Positions 7,559 to 10,745 of a stretch of 10,745 bases of DNA are shown here, piece after piece. The stretch is from positions 1 to 10,745 of the forward strand of contig SLQC01000070.1 in NCBI GenBank assembly GCA_007131625.1, written 5' to 3'. The notes under the pieces are model-generated. The model was not told where the DNA came from. It ran no database searches and saw only the letters and a program-made list of their open reading frames with translations. Source of the stretch: Balneolales bacterium (GTDB taxonomy: Bacteria; Bacteroidota; Rhodothermia; Balneolales; Natronogracilivirgulaceae). The translations under genes were made by a program, and so were the position numbers. The first letter of the stretch is position 1; each line of letters opens with the position of its first letter.

Positions 7559-7587
7559 AACATTTGTTTTAATAATGAGACTTACAA

Positions 7588-7626
7588 GTTATTGCGAAAT
7601 GTTATTGCGAAATATCGAACAATAAC
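7588..7626. promoter_or_regulatory. Candidate operator: two direct and one inverted GTTATTG half-sites
   Basis: A 13-base unit (GTTATTGCGAAAT) is repeated perfectly in tandem at 7588-7600 and 7601-7613. Its first seven bases recur inverted as CAATAAC at 7620-7626, giving a dyad GTTATTG-n12-CAATAAC at 7601-7626 that can also fold as a hairpin with an inner CGA/TCG pairing. It sits 30-68 bases upstream of the GATase1-like ATG, where a repressor or activator site would lie. The function is inferred from position and symmetry. Confidence 0.4.
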
Positions 7627-7665
7627 CGCATTGAATTTTTAATTCGTTCCTCATGAACAATGCGG
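7626..7665 (-). terminator. Possible transcription terminator after the barrel protein gene
   Basis: CCGCATTG (7626-7633) and CAATGCGG (7658-7665) form a perfect 8-bp stem, with a smaller GAATT-TTT-AATTC hairpin inside the 24-base loop at 7633-7645. It lies 12 bases beyond the stop of the leftward gene and is followed on that strand by TTATTGTT. The loop is long and the T tract broken, so this is a moderate candidate only. Confidence 0.4.
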
Positions 7666-7676
7666 CATAAATAAAA

Positions 7677-8582
7677 TTACTGCCTGCTGAACGGAATGGT
7701 TACGCCCAGCCAGGGTATTCCGATGAATCCACCGCCAACACCAAAGGGATGTAAAATCGCGAAATCGATCGAGAATGTTTCTGGTGCATAACGAATGCCT
7801 ATCGAACCGAGTGTCTCGAATTCGTCATCGACAGAAATAAAATAATTTTCTGTGATGACATAGTACTTTTGTGAAATCCGTCTCATACCGGCGATGTTAA
7901 TAACTGGAATGTCACTGAAGCCGTCATTGCCCTGATATCCGAATCCGATACCCAGCGTTACATTATTGTCGCGGCCACCATATGTAGCATTGCCATATAC
8001 AAGCCCAACTCCGGTCGAGCCTTCGCCAATAACCCCGCCAAGCATTCCGCCCGCAGATACATGTAACTTATCTGTACCCAATGGGAGAGAGTACTTTGGC
8101 AGAACCCAGATCGGCAGTGAGCTTACACCAAACAAGAAAATCGGTATAAAACCTGCTCCCATTGAGAATCGATCAGTGATGCCGTAATTGAAGTTATTAA
8201 AAAAGATCCACGTATTTTGATAATAACCCGATCCATTGCCAATGGATAAAGCATTAGGTGCGAAAAGATGACGAGTGGCATTGGGATTGGGATACCAGTA
8301 CCGGCCGTCCCGGAATTGTGCGGACTCAAGTTTGGTGATAGAGGCAATATTATTCCGGCGAATGGTGATTTCACCGACACCTTTCACATCAAGCGTTATG
8401 GAATCTTCTTCTTCTCTTACCAGTGTACCTATGATCCTGGTGCCATCAAATGTTCTGACTTCATAAACAGTATCATCGTTTTTGTTATATTCATTGCTTT
8501 CATTGCTTTCATTGCTGCTTGCTTGAATTGTCAATGGGAACGGTAATAATATCAATAGGAAGAGTACCCGCTTTAACTTCAT
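7677..8582 (-). CDS. Secreted/outer-membrane beta-rich protein with N-terminal SH3/LSm-like domain
   Basis: 301-residue exported protein of unknown function. A signal peptide is clear at 1-21 (MKLKR, then a hydrophobic run ending in TIQA). A low-complexity SNE triplet, repeated three times, follows at 23-31. Residues about 38-85 form a small beta domain (FDGTRIIGTLVREEEDSITL, then a VGEITIRRNNIASI-type strand) resembling SH3/LSm-like folds. Then comes a segment YWYPNPNATRHLFAP at 95-109 and alternating Gly/aromatic strands to the end, consistent with an outer-membrane beta barrel. I recognise the NATRHLFAP and YGITDRFS pattern from uncharacterised Bacteroidota proteins but know no function. 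The frame is open 20 codons upstream, but Met at 8582 places the signal peptide at the N terminus. Its leader is A-rich without Shine-Dalgarno. It probably has its own promoter, since a TAnnTTTG box lies about 70 bases upstream. Confidence 0.8.
   Translation of the reverse strand: MKLKRVLFLLILLPFPLTIQASSNESNESNEYNKNDDTVYEVRTFDGTRIIGTLVREEEDSITLDVKGVGEITIRRNNIASITKLESAQFRDGRYWYPNPNATRHLFAPNALSIGNGSGYYQNTWIFFNNFNYGITDRFSMGAGFIPIFLFGVSSLPIWVLPKYSLPLGTDKLHVSAGGMLGGVIGEGSTGVGLVYGNATYGGRDNNVTLGIGFGYQGNDGFSDIPVINIAGMRRISQKYYVITENYFISVDDEFETLGSIGIRYAPETFSIDFAILHPFGVGGGFIGIPWLGVTIPFSRQ
8490..8516. repeat. Three tandem 9-base repeats within the barrel protein gene
   Basis: TTCATTGCT is repeated perfectly three times (plus-strand reading). 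It encodes three Ser-Asn-Glu units just after the predicted signal peptide cleavage site, in frame, so copy-number changes would alter linker length without breaking the gene. Confidence 0.9.
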
Positions 8583-8623
8583 CTTTTTAATTTTTCTGAA
8601 ATATTTCGTCAGAAGGAGCAACC

Positions 8624-8755
8624 TTGATAAAAAATCATGCACCTGTTTGTCAAAAATATTACTACGTCAATGGTAAATTGCATATGCGTTTTACTGAGCA
8701 TGCACTTGTACATTTGAAACAAGAGCATTTTGATATCAAATTAGGTAAATTATAA
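8624..8755 (+). CDS. Doubtful 43-residue ORF with a strong Shine-Dalgarno
   Basis: A frame from TTG 8624 to TAA 8755 lies in the gap between the barrel and Gfo/Idh genes, on the opposite strand to both. AGAAGGAG ends five bases before the TTG, the best Shine-Dalgarno-like sequence noticed in the window. The product is basic and soluble-looking; its second half (MRFTEHALVHLK and on) faintly resembles the start of DUF4258-type small proteins. An internal ATG lies at 8684. The region is AT-rich, so a chance frame of this length is quite possible. It may be a remnant, a small gene or nothing. Confidence 0.15.
   Translation: MIKNHAPVCQKYYYVNGKLHMRFTEHALVHLKQEHFDIKLGKL
8651..8658 (-). promoter_or_regulatory. 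Possible -7 element for the barrel protein gene
   Basis: Read on the minus strand this is TATTTTTG, matching TAnnTTTG, about 70 bases upstream of the start at 8582. It would give a leader of about 60 bases. No convincing -33 TTTG is visible at the expected distance. Confidence 0.3.
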
Positions 8756-8760
8756 ACCAC

Positions 8761-8786
8761 TGTAAATAAGTAATTTAAAATTTACA
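8761..8786 (-). terminator. AT-rich hairpin directly after the Gfo/Idh stop
   Basis: TGTAAAT (8761-8767) and ATTTACA (8780-8786) form a 7-bp stem with a 12-base loop, immediately beyond the stop codon of the leftward Gfo/Idh gene. The stem is weak and no T run follows, so this is a poor intrinsic terminator. It is recorded because it is the only structure seen at this operon end. Confidence 0.2.
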
Positions 8787-9917
8787 TCAATCGGAGCCAA
8801 GTCTCCCGTCCATATCATTCCGCTGTACCTCCGGCTTTAAGGGGAACCGAACGGGAGCATTGTTTCGTGTAGACCGGTAGATAGCGGTGAAAAGTTCTAC
8901 CGTGCTGCGTCCTGATGTTGCGTCTACCAAGGGCTCTGTGTCGGTTTCAATTGCATGCAAGAAGTCTGTAATCTGGCATTTCATAAAATAGGCTATCGGG
9001 TCGATGCGATTAAAAAAAACCGAATCGGAATCTTTCCACTCATCCAGCAGGTTCTCCTCACCGGGAATTGTCCAAAGATCGTTGACCGGGGGTTCCATGA
9101 TATCGGTCATTCCGGCTATAAACATAGCTCCACCATCGGTTTGAACTCCCACTGATGCTCCATTATCGCCGTGGACATGCACCTTGCCATAAATCCCCGG
9201 CTTTTGTGAGTTACTCACCAGAACATTCCCGATGCCCCCATTTTTAAATTTTATAATTGCAACAGCGGTATCGTCTACTTCGATATATGGATGGTTCAGG
9301 TTTTTCCATATGCCGTATACCTCTTCGATCTCTCCCATGAACCAGGTCAATAGATCCAGTTGATGAGGGGCCTGATTGACGAGTACGCCGCCTCCTTCCT
9401 GCCTCCAGGTTCCCCTCCAGGCATCGGATTCATAATAGTCTCTGTCTCGCCATCCGAGTATGACGGCTGTCCCGAGGACCGGTTTGCCAATTTTTTCGTC
9501 CAGGATAGCTTTTTTGACTCTTTTCACAGAGGGGTACCATCTTCGTTGGCTGACTACACCGAGTGTGACGCCTGCATCCCGGCCTGCGATGATCATAGCA
9601 TCACAATCCTGCAGGGTTGAAGCCAGAGGCTTTTCCACCAGGACATGTGCACCGGCGCCGGCTGCTAATATGGCAGGTTCTTTGTGCCAGGGATGAGGGG
9701 TGCAGACAATTACCAGGTCGATGCCATTATCAGTGACCATCTTTGTAATATCGGTGCAGGGTGTGACATTATATGCTTCGGCAAACCGTACAGCCGACGC
9801 ATGCGTTCTGCTCCAAGACGATACCAATTCTGCAGTTGGAATTTGCTGAATGGCTTTCGCGTGTTCATGCGCTACTTTTCCACATCCGGCTATGGCTATT
9901 CGGTATGTTTTGCTCAT
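8787..9917 (-). CDS. Gfo/Idh/MocA-family NAD(P)-dependent oxidoreductase
   Basis: 376-residue cytoplasmic dehydrogenase of the glucose-fructose oxidoreductase / inositol dehydrogenase family, which oxidises or reduces sugars, sugar acids, cyclitols or their derivatives. The N-terminal Rossmann fold has IAIAGCGKVA (G11, G13), followed by VCTPHPWHKEP near 71-81 and the cofactor/catalytic EKP at 95-97 (K96). The C-terminal domain carries GGGVLVNQAPHQLDLL at 175-190, with H185 and D188 in the positions used for catalysis and substrate binding. Length and motifs are normal. The motifs do not identify the substrate. The ATG at 9917 fits the family start; no clear Shine-Dalgarno. The MDR dehydrogenase ends 92 bases upstream on the same strand, so the two may be one operon, perhaps acting on successive or related substrates. 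Confidence 0.93.
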   Translation of the reverse strand: MSKTYRIAIAGCGKVAHEHAKAIQQIPTAELVSSWSRTHASAVRFAEAYNVTPCTDITKMVTDNGIDLVIVCTPHPWHKEPAILAAGAGAHVLVEKPLASTLQDCDAMIIAGRDAGVTLGVVSQRRWYPSVKRVKKAILDEKIGKPVLGTAVILGWRDRDYYESDAWRGTWRQEGGGVLVNQAPHQLDLLTWFMGEIEEVYGIWKNLNHPYIEVDDTAVAIIKFKNGGIGNVLVSNSQKPGIYGKVHVHGDNGASVGVQTDGGAMFIAGMTDIMEPPVNDLWTIPGEENLLDEWKDSDSVFFNRIDPIAYFMKCQITDFLHAIETDTEPLVDATSGRSTVELFTAIYRSTRNNAPVRFPLKPEVQRNDMDGRLGSD

Positions 9918-10009
9918 CGGTAAATCTGTGTTGAGAGAATTTGATTAGTCATGTCGAGGACTTATTAAAAATGAGTTGAAGCAGGTTCACAGTTATCCGG
10001 TATATCGGT

Positions 10010-10745
10010 TTAGTCAGGGTTCAGGCTTTCAGCCTCAGGCTTCAGGATTACTTTTTTCAATCCTTCATTTTTGTTGCGAAGGCGTTTGAACCAGGAAGCT
10101 CCTTCGGATAGTGGGGCAACAGCTGAAATTTGATCATCAACGGATATTTTCCCATCCGACAACAGGTCCAGCACCATCTCATACTCTCCATTGATGGCAC
10201 AGCTGCCATGAAGTGCAAGTTCCCAGGTTACAATTTTTTGCAGTGGAAGATCAACAACAGGGTCCGTGTTCCCGACCAGAACCAGTCGCCCACCTTTCCG
10301 GATGGTATCTATGGCGGTATTAACGGATTCGGTTTTACCGACAGCTTCAAAAGCCACATCGGCGCCACGTCCTTTTGTGAGGTTGTGAATTTTTTTAATC
10401 AACGTATCATCTGACGAAAGATAACAGGCGTCCGCTCCCAGTTCGGATGCGTTCTGAAGGTTCTCCTTGTTGATGTCAATTGCGATTATCTGTGATGCAC
10501 CGAAAAGCCGGAGCAGTTTGGCTATTTGAATTCCCACCATTCCGACACCCACTATCACACACGATTCTAACGGCTGAATTTTCGAGATTCGGATGGAATG
10601 AAGGGCAACGGCTATCAACTCAACCATAGCCGCCTGTTCAAAACTGATATTCTCCGGTATCTTGTACAAGATATGCTGCGGTACAGCAATGTAATCGGCA
10701 AATGCGCCATTCCTTTTGTATGATCCGGGCGAAACTCCCAGTACT
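10010..10745 (-). CDS. Zinc-type medium-chain dehydrogenase (MDR, sorbitol/threonine dehydrogenase-like), 5' partial
   Basis: The frame is open to the right edge; 244 residues are visible of a usual length near 345, so about 100 N-terminal residues, including the catalytic and structural zinc cysteines, are off the window. Visible: NGAFADYIAVPQH near the start (the segment preceding the coenzyme domain in MDR enzymes), ISFEQAAMVEL, the Rossmann motif VGVGMVG, and AIDIN at the end of the second strand, whose Asp suggests NAD(H) rather than NADP(H). Then come GADVAFEAVG and GGRLVLVGN, typical of sorbitol, galactitol-phosphate and threonine dehydrogenase relatives. It probably oxidises a polyol or sugar alcohol; the substrate cannot be fixed. 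It lies upstream of, and in the same direction as, the Gfo/Idh gene, supporting a shared carbohydrate role. An internal TTG at 10669 could be mistaken for a start, but the homology clearly continues beyond it. Confidence 0.93.
   Translation of the reverse strand, partial: VLGVSPGSYKRNGAFADYIAVPQHILYKIPENISFEQAAMVELIAVALHSIRISKIQPLESCVIVGVGMVGIQIAKLLRLFGASQIIAIDINKENLQNASELGADACYLSSDDTLIKKIHNLTKGRGADVAFEAVGKTESVNTAIDTIRKGGRLVLVGNTDPVVDLPLQKIVTWELALHGSCAINGEYEMVLDLLSDGKISVDDQISAVAPLSEGASWFKRLRNKNEGLKKVILKPEAESLNPD

Noticed and set aside
7633..7645. GAATT-TTT-AATTC as an independent regulatory hairpin.
   Set aside because: It is short, AT-only apart from its ends, and lies within the loop of the larger CCGCATTG stem. 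It is better treated as part of that structure.
8583..8642. Start of the barrel protein 20 codons upstream of 8582.
   Set aside because: It would bury a textbook signal peptide behind a basic stretch. Met at 8582 gives a normal exported precursor.

Overview
The window looks like chromosomal DNA of moderate GC content from a member of the Bacteroidota or a sister FCB lineage; Balneolota/Rhodothermota-like is my guess. The clues are boxes matching the Bacteroidota -7 element TAnnTTTG, several starts without a clear Shine-Dalgarno, a small DUF6132-type membrane protein and a Bacteroidota-style surface barrel protein. The lineage is inferred from style, not from a marker gene.

Left part (1-3846). 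A P1B-4 heavy-metal ATPase, cut at its 5' end by the window edge, runs rightward. It meets a leftward phosphoglucomutase gene (pgm) tail to tail, and the two coding regions overlap by 46 bases. Divergent from pgm, across a 51-base gap, is a small two-helix membrane protein with a conserved-looking Cys pair, preceded by Bacteroidota-type promoter boxes.

Middle part (3847-6657). proB (glutamate 5-kinase, with PUA domain) and proA (gamma-glutamyl phosphate reductase) form a rightward operon for the first two steps of proline synthesis; proC is not in the window. Their 159-base spacer is unusual. It holds four degenerate 19-20 base repeats that resemble the last codons of proB. It also holds two copies of an 11-base leader block, each followed 9-10 bases later by an ATG; the second ATG is the proA start.

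Right part (6658-10745). All confident genes run leftward: a zinc-type MDR dehydrogenase cut by the right edge, a Gfo/Idh/MocA oxidoreductase, a secreted or outer-membrane beta-rich protein, and a GATase1-like (DUF1355-type) protein. A dehydrogenase plus Gfo/Idh plus GATase1-like set recalls sugar-oxidation loci such as ThuAB, so this half is probably a sugar or polyol module; the substrate cannot be read from the sequence. A hairpin that may be a terminator and a three-half-site motif (two direct, one inverted) separate the barrel gene from the GATase1-like gene.

I saw no tRNA, rRNA, CRISPR array, IS element or phage gene. No clearly new multi-gene system is visible. The most unusual sequence is the proB-proA spacer.
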